Assembly (NCBI RefSeq): GCF_012927085.1
Contig: NZ_JABBFX010000001.1
Span: forward strand, 1,860,001-1,924,000
Direction: 5' to 3'
Source: Ramlibacter agri
Lineage (GTDB): Bacteria > Pseudomonadota > Gammaproteobacteria > Burkholderiales > Burkholderiaceae_C
Length of the DNA stretch: 64,000 bases
Position numbers and translations under genes: made by a program. Positions 26,858 through 35,300 of this stretch are shown in pieces; positions within the stretch are counted from its first letter, which is position 1, and each line of letters starts with the position of its first letter. A model generated the notes under the pieces. That model was given only the letters and a program-made list of their open reading frames with translations, made no database searches and had not been told where the DNA came from.

Positions 26858-26875
26858 GTGCTTGCCGCGGGGGGC

Positions 26876-27241
26876 TTAGCTCGCGTCGTGGATGACGGTC
26901 ACGTGCCGGTTCACCTCGACGTCCGGACGGTCATGGCGCACTTCACGCACGACGACGTGGCGCTCCGGGTCGTAGCGGTGGTGGATCACCACCGTGCGAT
27001 GCGGCATCGGCTCCAGGTAGCCGGTGGTGGTGCGCGTCGTGCGGCGCACGTAGGTGCTGCCGTCGGGGCGCGTCACGCGCACGGTCTTGTGCACGACGCC
27101 CGGTTCGTCGCTGCGGATGTGCTTGGTCACCACGGCGCCGTCCGCCCTTTCGTGGGTGACGGAGACGTCCTGAGCGAAAGCCTGGCTGGCGATGCCGCCG
27201 GCGGCGACGGTGAGGGCAAGGGCGATGGTCTGCAGTTTCAT
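26876..27241 (-). CDS. Small basic periplasmic protein of unknown function
   Basis: 121 residues from ATG 27241 behind AAGGAG. Signal peptide MKLQTIALALTVAAGG, cleaved near AFA-QDV. The mature part is a beta-rich, Arg/His/Val-rich chain (VHKTVRVTRPDGSTYVRRTT and HRTVVIHHRYDPERHVVVRE) whose alternating pattern suggests extended strands; the many His residues may bind metal. I do not recognise a family. It ends near a perfect 20-bp hairpin. Confidence 0.75.
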   Translation of the reverse strand: MKLQTIALALTVAAGGIASQAFAQDVSVTHERADGAVVTKHIRSDEPGVVHKTVRVTRPDGSTYVRRTTRTTTGYLEPMPHRTVVIHHRYDPERHVVVREVRHDRPDVEVNRHVTVIHDAS

Positions 27242-27400
27242 GCGAACTCCTTGTTGGTCTGGGTTTGACGGAATGCCCGCGAGGGCATACCTGTTAGACG
27301 CGCGAGGCCTTCGCAAGGTTGAAAGAAGAAGGGCCGGGTGAGTGTCAGGCGGGGTCTGACGAGAGGCGCATGGCTGGGGCTTGCCGGCGCGGAACCCGGC

Positions 27401-28207
27401 CTAAGGCGTGCCTTCGCGGCCCACGATGCGGTCGAGGCGCAGCCGGTGCCGTGCATCCGTCACGCGCCGCGTCGCCGCCATCACGGCCGCGGCGGCGCCG
27501 AAGCCGGTGGCGCCACCCAGCAGGAACAGCACGAGCACCTGGTACTTCGCCGCATCGAAAGGCGACATGCCGGCCAGCACCTGGCCCGTCATCATGCCGG
27601 GCAGCGTGATGATGCCGGCCGCCGACATCTGGTTGATGCTGGGGATGATGCCGCTCTTGAGCGCATCGCGCCGCACCGGCGCCAGCGCTTCGTCGCGCGT
27701 GGCGCCCAGGGCCAGCCGCGCCTCGATGGCGCGCTGCTCGCGCACGATCGTGATGTTGAACGCGTTGAGGCTGACGCTGATGCCGCTCATGACGTTGCCC
27801 AGGATGATGCCGAACATGGGCACCGTGAAACGCGGGTCGAACCACGGGTCCGGATGCAGCAGGCCGATCGCGAGCGCGGTCACCGGCAAGGTTGCCACCG
27901 TGATGGCGCCGGCGCCCATCGAATAGGACCAGTGCCCGCGGAAGCGGCGCTGCTGGCGCGACATCGTCTCCCACGCCGCGCTGCCAAGCATCGCGAGCAG
28001 CACGGCGCCCACGAGCCATGGCGAGCCGAACGCGAACACCGTCTTCAGCACCAGGCCGACCAGCAGCAGCTGCACCACCATGCGGGCGCCGGCAACCAGC
28101 TGGGAGCGGCCGACGCCCAGCCCGAGCCGCAGCGACAGGGCCGCATTGGCGACCACCAGCAGCGCCGCGATGGCCAGGGTGCCGTAGCCGAGCGAGGGTT
28201 CGTTCAT
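27401..28207 (-). CDS. fetB: FetB/YbbM-type ABC transporter permease
   Basis: 268 residues with seven or eight hydrophobic segments. RSQLVAGARMVVQLLLVGLV, FGIILGNVMSGISVSLNAF, EARLALGATRDEA and GIITLPGMMTGQVLAG are signatures of the UPF0014/FetB family. E. coli FetAB exports iron under oxidative stress; the same role is likely but not certain here. ATG 28207 overlaps the stop of the ATPase gene by 4 nt. Confidence 0.9.
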   Translation of the reverse strand: MNEPSLGYGTLAIAALLVVANAALSLRLGLGVGRSQLVAGARMVVQLLLVGLVLKTVFAFGSPWLVGAVLLAMLGSAAWETMSRQQRRFRGHWSYSMGAGAITVATLPVTALAIGLLHPDPWFDPRFTVPMFGIILGNVMSGISVSLNAFNITIVREQRAIEARLALGATRDEALAPVRRDALKSGIIPSINQMSAAGIITLPGMMTGQVLAGMSPFDAAKYQVLVLFLLGGATGFGAAAAVMAATRRVTDARHRLRLDRIVGREGTP

Positions 28208-28800
28208 GCCGCCGTCTCGCGCAGCTGGCCCGCGTCCATGGCGAAGCGCCGGCGGGCGAGCCGCCCGGCCTGTTCGGGATCGTGGGTGACGAGGACCACC
28301 GCGCAGCCATCGCGCATGCGTGCGCGCAACAGGGCCTCGACCTGGCCGCGGCTTTCGCTGTCGAGGCCGGAGGTCGGCTCGTCCAGCAGCAGCACGCGGT
28401 TGTCCGGGGTCAGCGCGCGCAGCAGCGCGGCGCGCTGGCGCTCGCCGGTGGAGAGCCGGCCCACCGGCCAGGCTATGGCTTCTTCGGGTAGGCCCACTTG
28501 CGGCAGCAGCGCGCGGGCGTGCTGCGGGTCGGGGTAATGGTCGCCGATGCGTTCGGCCCACCAGCCGGAGTCGGCGGCGACGTAGGTGACGCACTTGCGC
28601 CAGGCCGGCGCACGCATCGCGGAACAGGCGGTGCCATCGAGCGCGGCTTCGCCGGCATGCGGGTCGAGGTCCGCGATCATGCGCAGCAGGACCGACTTGC
28701 CCGAGCCGGAGCGGCCCTGGATGGCGATGCACTCGCCGGCCTCCACGTTCAGGGTGATGGGCCCGACGTGCAGGCGATGGAGGCCGTGGAGTTCCAGCAT
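28204..28800 (-). CDS. fetA: FetA/YbbL-type ABC transporter ATP-binding protein
   Basis: 198 residues, short for an ABC ATPase but normal for FetA. Walker A is GRSGSGKSV near residue 33, the signature LSTGERQR replaces LSGGQ, and Walker B is LLLDEPTSGLD. It pairs with the overlapping permease gene to form a probable iron (or other cation) exporter in the inner membrane. The start ATG 28800 lacks a clear ribosome site. Confidence 0.9.
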   Translation of the reverse strand: MLELHGLHRLHVGPITLNVEAGECIAIQGRSGSGKSVLLRMIADLDPHAGEAALDGTACSAMRAPAWRKCVTYVAADSGWWAERIGDHYPDPQHARALLPQVGLPEEAIAWPVGRLSTGERQRAALLRALTPDNRVLLLDEPTSGLDSESRGQVEALLRARMRDGCAVVLVTHDPEQAGRLARRRFAMDAGQLRETAA

Positions 28801-28884
28801 GGGGCGAGGGCGCGCGAGGCGGCAAGCATAGCGGAAACGCTTCCGCCTGCACCGGCCCGCGGCGGCCTCACCGCCGGGCCGGGA

Positions 28885-29250
28885 TCAACGGCGCCAGGGG
28901 TTGTTCGGCGCGCGGTCGAAGCGGTCCGGCACGCCGTCGCGGTCGGCGTCGCCCCAGCCGCGGCGCTCGCCTTGCCAGTGGCGATGGTGGTAGTCGCGGT
29001 CGCGATATTCGTAGCCGTAGTAGACCGGCTGCGGTTGCACGTAGACGGGTTGCGGCTGCACGTACACCGGGCGCGGCTGCACATAGACCGGTTGCGGCTG
29101 CACGTAGACCGGCTGCGGCTGAACGTAGCCGAACGGCACACCGATGGAGACCGCCACGTCGGTCCGGGCCTGGGCCGCCGTAGCGGCAGCCAGGGCACCG
29201 AAGGCCAGGGCAGTGGCGAGAAGCGGCTTGGCGGAGATGAAGCGGTTCAT
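28885..29250 (-). CDS. Secreted YVQPxPV-repeat protein
   Basis: 121 residues from ATG 29250 behind AAGGAGCC. Signal peptide cleaved near AQA-RTD. Residues about 44-80 consist of five or six YVQPQPV / YVQPRPV heptads encoded by 21-nt tandem units. The Tyr/His/Arg-rich part YGYEYRDRDYHHRHW follows, then a DADRDGVPDRFD segment like the calcium-binding thrombospondin type-3 / EF-like Asp loop. Such proteins are common in Comamonadaceae and have no known role. Repeat number may vary between strains. Confidence 0.8.
   Translation of the reverse strand: MNRFISAKPLLATALAFGALAAATAAQARTDVAVSIGVPFGYVQPQPVYVQPQPVYVQPRPVYVQPQPVYVQPQPVYYGYEYRDRDYHHRHWQGERRGWGDADRDGVPDRFDRAPNNPWRR
29020..29124. repeat. Five 21-nt tandem repeats inside the secreted repeat-protein gene
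   Basis: Units start at 29020, 29041, 29062, 29083 and 29104. Each reads, on the plus strand, GTAGACCGG-x3-GCGGxTGCAC with few substitutions, and each encodes one YVQPxPV heptad on the minus strand. Confidence 0.9.
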
Positions 29251-29316
29251 GGAAGGCTCCTTTTCTTGAGGTGCCTCCATGTTGCGCGTGGCCAGGTGAA
29301 CCGGAACTGAACGGAT

Positions 29317-30273
29317 TCAGCAGCCAGCCGTGCAGCGGCCGCCGCCGTCGAATTCCATCGTCCGGCCCGACAGCGGCAGGTGCACCGGCACCTTCACGAG
29401 CTTGGTGAAGGCCTCGGCCTTGCTGCCGGGGCGCAGCTTGCCGCCCGCCGTGCTGGCCTCGTTGGCGTGCGAGGCGATCACCGACGCGGGTTTCACCAGT
29501 TCGTTGATCACGAAGGCGGCTTCCACCGGGCCGGTGGTGAAGCCGTCGCCGATGTTCATCACCGCCAGTTGCGTGTGATACAGGTCGCGCACGACGCGTT
29601 CCTGGTCCGCGGTGATGCCCGTGTCCCCGGACAGGTAGGCGGCCAGGCCGTTGCTGAAGCGCACGACGTAGCCGGTGGCCAGGCCGACGTCGCCATAGAT
29701 GCCGGCTTCCTTCATCATGCGGCCCAGGTCGCCGCCGATGTAGTCCGGGTCGACGCCGTTGCTGTGCATGGCCGTGACGGTGGCGATGCGCACGCCGCCC
29801 ACGACGACGCTGCCGCCGAAGCGCGCCAGGATCGAGTCGGCCGGGTTGCCGCCGTTGGTGCGCAGCTTGGCGGCGAAGAAGGACGGCATGTCGCTGCCGG
29901 TCACGATCTTGGCTCTCTTGGCCAGCGCGATGTTGACGGCCAGCGTGTTGGGCAGTTCGGACACCGACATGTCGGGGCTGCCGCAGGCGCCGGCGTTCAC
30001 CGCCTGCGTGCGCACGTTGCCGACGTGGTCGCCGTGCATGTGGCTGACCAGGATGACGTCGATCTTGCCCAGGCGCGGGTCGTTGGCGCCCACCACGCTG
30101 CGGCCCGGGTCGTACAGGATGCGCGTGCCGTTCGGGTCCTCGAACACCAGGGCGCGGTCCTGCGCGCAGAACTCGCCGTCGAAGCCGCCCAGCGGCGTTA
30201 CCTTCACCGTCTGCGCCGCGGCCGGCAGGGCCAGGGCGGCGCTCAGCACGGCAAACCAGAATGCGCGCTTCAT
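29317..30273 (-). CDS. Exported metallo-beta-lactamase-fold hydrolase
   Basis: 318 residues from ATG 30273 (GGAGAC 8 nt upstream; an ATG 6 nt earlier is too close to that site). Signal peptide cleaved near AAA-QTV. VILVSHMHGDHVGN holds the HxHxDH metal motif; a second His appears in TAMHSNGVDP, an Asp in LSGDTGIT and a His in VIASHANEAS. The overall order matches the UlaG-like/RNase Z-like L-ascorbate-lactonase or MBL groups. The substrate is unknown. The C-terminus ends with Cys residues (GGRCTAGC). Confidence 0.85.
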   Translation of the reverse strand: MKRAFWFAVLSAALALPAAAQTVKVTPLGGFDGEFCAQDRALVFEDPNGTRILYDPGRSVVGANDPRLGKIDVILVSHMHGDHVGNVRTQAVNAGACGSPDMSVSELPNTLAVNIALAKRAKIVTGSDMPSFFAAKLRTNGGNPADSILARFGGSVVVGGVRIATVTAMHSNGVDPDYIGGDLGRMMKEAGIYGDVGLATGYVVRFSNGLAAYLSGDTGITADQERVVRDLYHTQLAVMNIGDGFTTGPVEAAFVINELVKPASVIASHANEASTAGGKLRPGSKAEAFTKLVKVPVHLPLSGRTMEFDGGGRCTAGC

Positions 30274-30591
30274 GGGCATGTCTCCATCTTGTTGGTTGTG
30301 GCGGCGGGCATCTTGAACCGAAGGCCGGATGCTGTGAATTGCATCTTTCGCAAGACTTGATGCAGTTCGCGGAAGAATGAGGCCAAAGAAAAAGCCCCGC
30401 ATGGCGGGGCTTCCATTTTTTATCCGGGCCTTTGCGGCCCTTTGCTTCCCAACGACGTCCTCTTCTGATCCGTCCCCAACTTCTGTGCCAACAAGTGTCG
30501 CGAAAGCGCGCGCCAACTGCCAACCCATCCGGCGGCCGGCGCCGACCGCTCATCCCGGAGCGGCGGCGTTGGCGTGACAAAGTTGCGGGTG
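30274..30591. other. 318-bp gap without a recognisable gene
   Basis: It lies between two minus-strand genes. It contains the intrinsic terminator at 30392-30412 and, on its right side, the roughly 180-nt 3' region of the Ig-like protein gene. I saw no convincing open frame or RNA family. A short transcript ending at the terminator cannot be excluded. Confidence 0.6.
30392..30412 (-). terminator. Intrinsic terminator
   Basis: AAGCCCCGC (30392-30400), loop ATG, GCGGGGCTT (30404-30412). On the minus strand it is followed by TTTTTCTTT; on the plus strand by CCATTTTTT. It most likely ends the transcript of the gene at 30592-32010, leaving a long 3' tail. Confidence 0.8.
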
Positions 30592-32010
30592 TCAGCCCTG
30601 GCGCCGCAGCGAGATGCGCTCTTCGGCGGTCCGACCTTCGCTGGTCGCTGTCATGTGCACGTCGAAGCGCTGGCCCGGGATGAAGGCGGGGTTGGCGGCC
30701 ACCGGCAGGCTGAAGTTGCCGTTGCGGTCGGCGCGGATGGTCTGGTCCAGCACCGGCGTGGTCACGCCCAGCAGGCCGCCCACATTGGCCACCGATTCCA
30801 CCTGCACCCGCACGTCCGCGAAGGGCACCGTGCGGCCCTGCAGCAACAACCGGCCGTCGCTGTCGATCATGGAGCCGTTCTGGTGGCTGGTGATCTGCAG
30901 CGGCAGGCCGGCGGCGCTGCCCACCCGGTCGCGGTCGCCGAAGCCGCGGTCGCTCGCCACGTCGAAGGTCCAGGTCTTGGTGGTGGCGTTGCCGGCCTGG
31001 TCGCGCACCGTCAGTTCGGCGGTGTAGCGGCCGGGGTCGAGGTCGGCGCGGTAGCGCACCTCGTCGCCGGTCACGCGCGCATCGCCGGTGACGTCGCGGC
31101 CTTGCAGGCGCAGGCGTACCGAGGCCGGGTCGATGCCGCTGCCGCCTTCGTCCGACAGGCGGGCGCCAATTTGCGTGCGGCCGCGCTCGGTGATGCGGTC
31201 GCCGTTGCCCGGCATGAGGTCGGTGATCTGCGGCGAGCGATCGTCGCGCGCCACCGGCCGGTCGCGGTCCCAGCCGCGGTCGCCGCCGTTCATGTCGACG
31301 CGCGCGGTCAGCGTGCGGTTGCCCATGCGCAGGCTGGCGACGGCGCGGTCGAAGGCCTGCAGGTTGTCGCGGCGGCGCACGGTGTAGGTGCCTTCGTAGA
31401 CGCCCGGCCGCACTTCGGCCAGGTCGACGCCGCTGATCACGCCGGGGATGTCCATCCAGGCGTCGCCGCCGGGCGCGCCGAGCAGGCGGAAGCGCAGTTC
31501 GCGCCCCGGTTCGACCCGGCCCATGGAGCGCATCACGAAGCGCTCGATGCCCGGTCCGGGCGGCGGCGCCATCCCGGGACCGGCAGGCGCTCCGGGTGCG
31601 CCCATCGCGAGCTGCTGGAAGGACTGCGGGTAGCTGAAATTGCGCGCGATCACCTGGCCGCCGGACACCTGCGTCACGCGCGCGGCCATCAGCTGCGCGG
31701 GATCGAGGCGGTCGGCGCGGCGCACGACATAACTGCCGGTGTAGACGCCGGGCGAGGTCTCGCGCAGCGGCACGCTGATGCCGCTCTTGCCCAGCATCAC
31801 GTCGGCGCGGGCGGCGCGCGGCGCGGCGTCGAGCCGGAAGCGCAGCGTGGAGCCGGGCGCGACGCCGTCGTCGGCGTTCACCTGCAGGGCGTTGATGACG
31901 GGCGCGGCCACCGTGGCGCGCTCCTGCGCGGCCGCGGGCTGGGCCAGGAAAGTGGCGGCGGGAAGCAGCAGCAGGATGGCCGCAACGTGGGGTCGGAGCT
32001 TGGCTTGCAC
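30592..32010 (-). CDS. Large exported protein with Ig-like beta domains
   Basis: 472 residues with a signal peptide (cleavage near PAAAQ). Two related beta domains near 40-130 and 155-240 share 'PGSTLRFRL / PGRELRFRL' and 'SPGVYTGSYVVRRAD / RPGVYEGTYTVRRRD' lines. Then a Gly/Asp/Arg-rich linker, a region with GIDPASVRLRLQGRDVTG and TAELTVRDQAGNATTKTWTF (bacterial Ig/cadherin-like), and a C-terminal domain with DRNGNFSLPV. This composition suggests a cell-surface or periplasmic structural or adhesive protein. I do not recognise a named family. Confidence 0.78.
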   Translation of the reverse strand: MQAKLRPHVAAILLLLPAATFLAQPAAAQERATVAAPVINALQVNADDGVAPGSTLRFRLDAAPRAARADVMLGKSGISVPLRETSPGVYTGSYVVRRADRLDPAQLMAARVTQVSGGQVIARNFSYPQSFQQLAMGAPGAPAGPGMAPPPGPGIERFVMRSMGRVEPGRELRFRLLGAPGGDAWMDIPGVISGVDLAEVRPGVYEGTYTVRRRDNLQAFDRAVASLRMGNRTLTARVDMNGGDRGWDRDRPVARDDRSPQITDLMPGNGDRITERGRTQIGARLSDEGGSGIDPASVRLRLQGRDVTGDARVTGDEVRYRADLDPGRYTAELTVRDQAGNATTKTWTFDVASDRGFGDRDRVGSAAGLPLQITSHQNGSMIDSDGRLLLQGRTVPFADVRVQVESVANVGGLLGVTTPVLDQTIRADRNGNFSLPVAANPAFIPGQRFDVHMTATSEGRTAEERISLRRQG

Positions 32011-32127
32011 GGATGTCGCCTCCGGTGGTTTCTGATGCTTCCGAAGCTAGGGCATCAAGCTGGACGGCCGTGTAGGAAGTCCGCCGCGCCCCCGGTCAGC
32101 CGAGGCAGGCACAGCCACGGAACGCCG

Positions 32128-32394
32128 TCAGGGACCCGAGGGCGGTTCGCCGGGGCCGCGGTCCATCTCGCTGGGCGTGCCGGCCTGGAAGCCGGTAAGC
32201 CGCGTCTCCTCGCCCGGGTCGCCGAAGAACTTCTCGGCTTCGGCGCTGCGCGCCACCTGCATGCGGTACCAGGCGATGCCGAGGCCGGCGACGGCCACCA
32301 GCGCGACGCCGCCCCAGGCGTGCAGCCACCAGGAGGCCAGCAGCACGCCGGCTCCGACCAGGCCAAGGAGGATGAGCGGCAGGGGGCGTTGCAT
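32128..32394 (-). CDS. Small two-span membrane protein of unknown function
   Basis: 88 residues with two hydrophobic segments, PLILLGLVGAGVLLASWWL and GGVALVAVAGLGIAWY, then a polar tail (ARSAEAEKFFGDPGEETR). The orientation and codon use agree with the adjacent minus-strand genes. The ATG at 32394 has no strong ribosome site. Function unknown. Confidence 0.65.
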   Translation of the reverse strand: MQRPLPLILLGLVGAGVLLASWWLHAWGGVALVAVAGLGIAWYRMQVARSAEAEKFFGDPGEETRLTGFQAGTPSEMDRGPGEPPSGP

Positions 32395-32460
32395 GGCGCG
32401 GGACTTCCTGGGCGCGATGGTAGCGAGGCCCCGGGCGCGGTGCCAGGGTGGCTGGCGGAA

Positions 32461-32904
32461 TCAGGCGGAGGCGGGGGCGACCACGCCTTCGTCGTCGCGG
32501 CCCGCCAGGCTGTCGCGGGCTGCCATCGCGTTGACCAGGCGGCGCACGCCGGGCATCTGCTGCACCTGCAGCAGCAGGCCTTCACGCTCGCTGGCCAGCA
32601 CCGTGCCGCTGAGGCGCACGATGCCGTTTTCCACCCGGACTTCGATCGCGCGCGGGTGGCTCACCATCCGGCCGAGCCGAGACTGGATCTCGGCGCGCAG
32701 GTCGGCGTCGGCCTGCGGGTCCGGGCGCTGCTGCCGCGCCAGCCGGGCCTGCAGCCGCGGGCCGCCGGCCGGCTCGTTGCGCAGGCCGCTCATGACCAGG
32801 TCGGCCAGCAGGGTGCGGCGCTGCCGTCCCAACTGCGGGTCCAGGTAGTACATGGCCAGCGCGCCGGCGGCCAGGGCGCCGATCGAGGCGGCGAGATGCT
32901 TCAT
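32461..32904 (-). CDS. BON-domain protein
   Basis: 147 residues from ATG 32904 behind AAGGAGAAACC. The N-terminal hydrophobic segment (LAASIGALAAGALAMYYLDP) ends with a YYLDPQLGRQRR motif typical of proteins tethered to the inner membrane. Residues about 60-125 form a BON domain (DLRAEIQSRLGRMVSHPR, EVRVENGIVRLSGTV), a fold that binds phospholipid or envelope components and is linked to osmotic and envelope stress. It is in a run of small stress-type genes around ku. Confidence 0.82.
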   Translation of the reverse strand: MKHLAASIGALAAGALAMYYLDPQLGRQRRTLLADLVMSGLRNEPAGGPRLQARLARQQRPDPQADADLRAEIQSRLGRMVSHPRAIEVRVENGIVRLSGTVLASEREGLLLQVQQMPGVRRLVNAMAARDSLAGRDDEGVVAPASA

Positions 32905-32934
32905 GGTTTCTCCTTGCATGGCGTTTTCTTCGAT

Positions 32935-33447
32935 TCAGGCGTGGGCGGACCCGTGCGGCCCGCTCGCCGGCAGCGTCACCGGCAGCCGCACGCTGGCGGC
33001 CTGCTGCAGCTTCTCCAGCAGCGCCTGCCGGGCGTAGCGGTGCTGGCGCCACAGCGCCATGAAGCGCCCGTCGTGGTCCGACGCCATCCAGCGTTCGGGG
33101 TCGCGCAGCCACAGCGCCTGCTGCGTACTGAGGAAATTCACCAGGCGGTTGTGCACCGCCATCACTTCGGCCATGTCGCCGGCCAGTTCCGGGAACCAGG
33201 CCAGGCGGATGGTGCAGGCTTCGTCCAGCGCCGCGGCGGCCTCCGGGCCTTCGCCCTGGAACCCGGCGGCCAGGCGCTGCGCGAGCACCCAGCCCGAATA
33301 GCGTTCCAGCGCGCGCGTCAGCAGGTGGGCCTGCGCGCGGCGCAGGTCCTGGCCCTGGCGCAGGCGGGCGAGCAGCGCGCTCAGCACCGCGATGGCGGCC
33401 AGCGCGGCCAGGAGGCAAAGGCCCAGGTAGAGCGTCGTCAGGTGCAC
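32935..33447 (-). CDS. Single-span membrane protein of unknown function
   Basis: 170 residues from GTG 33447 (GAGGA 11 nt upstream; an upstream extension is open but lies in the ku end). An N-terminal membrane helix (TLYLGLCLLAALAAIAVLS) is followed by a helical, charged cytoplasmic domain with many Trp and Arg residues (RLAWFPELAGDMAEVMAVHN). I do not recognise the family. It follows ku by 13 bp and may be cotranscribed. Confidence 0.65.
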   Translation of the reverse strand: MHLTTLYLGLCLLAALAAIAVLSALLARLRQGQDLRRAQAHLLTRALERYSGWVLAQRLAAGFQGEGPEAAAALDEACTIRLAWFPELAGDMAEVMAVHNRLVNFLSTQQALWLRDPERWMASDHDGRFMALWRQHRYARQALLEKLQQAASVRLPVTLPASGPHGSAHA

Positions 33448-33460
33448 AGGTGTTCCGTCC

Positions 33461-34393
33461 TCAGGCTGCGCGGCGCGCGGCAGCTTTCTTCGCCGGCGCC
33501 TTGGGCGCCGTTTTCCTTGCCGCGGTCTTGCGTGCGGCGGTCTTCCTGGCAGCCGGCTGCTTCGCCGGTTCCGCACCGCCGCCGCGCAGGCTGCGCCGCA
33601 ACAGTTCGGTCAGGTCGATGACGTCGGCGCCAGCGGCCGCAGGCGCTTCCTCCAGCGGCTCCACGGCCGCGGCTTTGCCCGCTTTCGCCTTGGCGGCAAC
33701 CAGCTTCATGATGGCGTCGTGGAAGTTGTCGCGCCAGTCCTGCGCCTTCCAGTGCCCCGCCATGTCGGCAATCAGATGCTTGGCCATCTTCAGTTCCGTG
33801 TCCTTGATCCCGGCCTTGCCTTGCGCGGGCAACGGCAGCCCGTCCCAGGTCCGCACTTCGTCGCCCCAGCGCAGCAGGTTCAGCACCAGGGCCGGCCCGA
33901 AGGGCAGCAGCACGGCCAGGTGCTGCTTGCTGTGGATCACCACGCGCGCCAGGCCCGCCTTGCCGGTTTCCTCGAGCGCCTGCCGCAGCAGCGCATAGAC
34001 TTTCTCACCGCGGTCGACGGGCGCCGTGTAATAGGGTTTCTCGAGGTACACGAAGGGCAGCTCGTGGATGTCGATGAACGAGACGATCTCGATCGTCTGC
34101 GTCGTGCGCGGATAGGCCGCTTCGATCTCTTCCGGGCTCAGCACGACATAGCTGTCCTTGCCGTGAGCCACGCCCTTCACCACGTCTTCCTTGGCGATCT
34201 CGCGCCCCGTGCGCTTGTTGATGCGCTTGTAGCCGACCGGGTCGAGCGTGCGCCGGTCGAGCCAGTCGAAGTCGACGTCGGTTTCCTCGGTGGCCGAGTA
34301 CAGCCCGATCGGGATGTGGACCAGGCCGAAAGTGATGGCCCCTTTCCACAGCGAGCGCGTGGAGCTGCGGGCCATGCCCTTGGTGTCTGCCAT
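33461..34393 (-). CDS. ku: Ku DNA end-binding protein
   Basis: 310 residues. SLWKGAITFGLVHIPIGLYSAT is the conserved bacterial Ku N-terminus and the core includes VGYKRINKRTGREI, PFVYLEKPYYTAP and WGDEVRTWDG. Ku binds broken DNA ends and recruits ligase LigD in non-homologous end joining; no ligD is in the window. The C-terminal tail carries a three-fold ARKTA repeat and an Ala/Lys-rich end (AKKAAARRAA), a DNA-binding extension seen in some Ku proteins. ATG 34393 has no ribosome site; ATG 34375 (MARSSTRSLWKG) is an alternative with AAGGG just before it. Confidence 0.93.
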   Translation of the reverse strand: MADTKGMARSSTRSLWKGAITFGLVHIPIGLYSATEETDVDFDWLDRRTLDPVGYKRINKRTGREIAKEDVVKGVAHGKDSYVVLSPEEIEAAYPRTTQTIEIVSFIDIHELPFVYLEKPYYTAPVDRGEKVYALLRQALEETGKAGLARVVIHSKQHLAVLLPFGPALVLNLLRWGDEVRTWDGLPLPAQGKAGIKDTELKMAKHLIADMAGHWKAQDWRDNFHDAIMKLVAAKAKAGKAAAVEPLEEAPAAAGADVIDLTELLRRSLRGGGAEPAKQPAARKTAARKTAARKTAPKAPAKKAAARRAA

Positions 34394-34504
34394 TTCAAAG
34401 CGTGTGGATTGTTTCCGGCAGTTTGCAAATGCGGCTGGGCAGAAGCTGTCGGACACGCCCCGCGCGTCCTGTAGGCAGGCAACGAATGCGGCGTGAAGCG
34501 CGCT

Positions 34505-34789
34505 TCAGTGCGCGGGCGCGAACTGCTCCGCCTGCCGTTGCCACCGCAATGCCAGGCGGCCGAAGCTGCCGCGGCAACCGCTGTCGAAGCATTCCTGTGC
34601 GGCCAGCGTCTCGAAGTTGCGGGCGATGCGGCGCGCCAGGAGGTAACGGTGCGCCGGCGCCTGCATCTGCATGAAGGCCGTCATCAGCGAGAGGGTCGCC
34701 GACCACAAGGCACGGCTCGCCGCTGCGAGCTGCGCAGCCGGGTTGGAGGGCAGGGAGGAAACGGACGACGCGGACTGCGGCGATGGCAT
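34505..34789 (-). CDS. Hypothetical small protein
   Basis: 94 residues, mainly helical (LAAASRALWSATLSLMTAFM), with two Cys residues in ECFDSGCRG. It resembles short phasin-like or stress-linked proteins only in composition. The gene is between ku and the KGG-motif gene, all on the minus strand. The start is uncertain; the frame is open further upstream. I do not recognise the family. Confidence 0.5.
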   Translation of the reverse strand: MPSPQSASSVSSLPSNPAAQLAAASRALWSATLSLMTAFMQMQAPAHRYLLARRIARNFETLAAQECFDSGCRGSFGRLALRWQRQAEQFAPAH

Positions 34790-34871
34790 GGGGCCATCAT
34801 GAGGTACCCGCGCGGGAGGGACTGTCAGCCCCGGGCGCCGGTGCGGGCCGCGCCGTCCTACAGGCGGCTCA

Positions 34872-35102
34872 TCAGGCGCGCGGGCTTTCGCCGGTGGCCT
34901 GGGCGCGGGCGTGGCGCTTCTTGCCGGCGGCGCGGGCTTCCTCGCTGGTGAACTCATGGGCATGGCCGCTCTGGTGCGCGGCGCGGCCGCCGAGGCTGGC
35001 GATCTCGCGCTGGCGCTGCGGATCCATCGCCGCAAAGCCGCGCAGCGACTTCTTCGTGGCGGGCTTCATGTTGTCGTCGTGGGTGCCGGTTTGGGAATCC
35101 AT
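34872..35102 (-). CDS. KGG-motif stress-induced protein
   Basis: 76 residues from ATG 35102 behind GAGGATC. The core SLRGFAAMDPQRQREIASLGG followed by RAAHQSGHAHEFTSEEARAAGKK is the Con-10/GsiB-like KGG repeat type of hydrophilic stress proteins (one full and one partial repeat; Gly-Gly-Arg replaces the usual Lys-Gly-Gly). These proteins are disordered and accumulate in starvation or desiccation. Its place next to ku and the BON protein suggests a stationary-phase or stress gene group. Confidence 0.88.
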   Translation of the reverse strand: MDSQTGTHDDNMKPATKKSLRGFAAMDPQRQREIASLGGRAAHQSGHAHEFTSEEARAAGKKRHARAQATGESPRA

Positions 35103-35300
35103 GTGATCCTCGTCAGGGTTGGGTCTTGGCTCGAACAAACAGGGGGAAGGCCCGCTGTCCACTTTGCACCTTGCTTCGGGCATCGGCTCAGCGCAACGGC
35201 AGAGTCTGTTCGTGTTCAGCGTTCGGATGTGTAGGACGGCGCCCATAGCTGTGTCGGAGCGGTCCTAGCCGCGGACGGGCAATGTTCTAGACTCGCCCCG

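Noticed and set aside
29020..29124. CRISPR-like array
   Set aside because: Contiguous 21-nt units without spacers, in frame inside a coding sequence; no cas genes.
30413..30591. Small RNA ending at the terminator 30392-30412
   Set aside because: No convincing promoter on the minus strand and no known RNA family; more simply the 3' tail of the 30592 gene.
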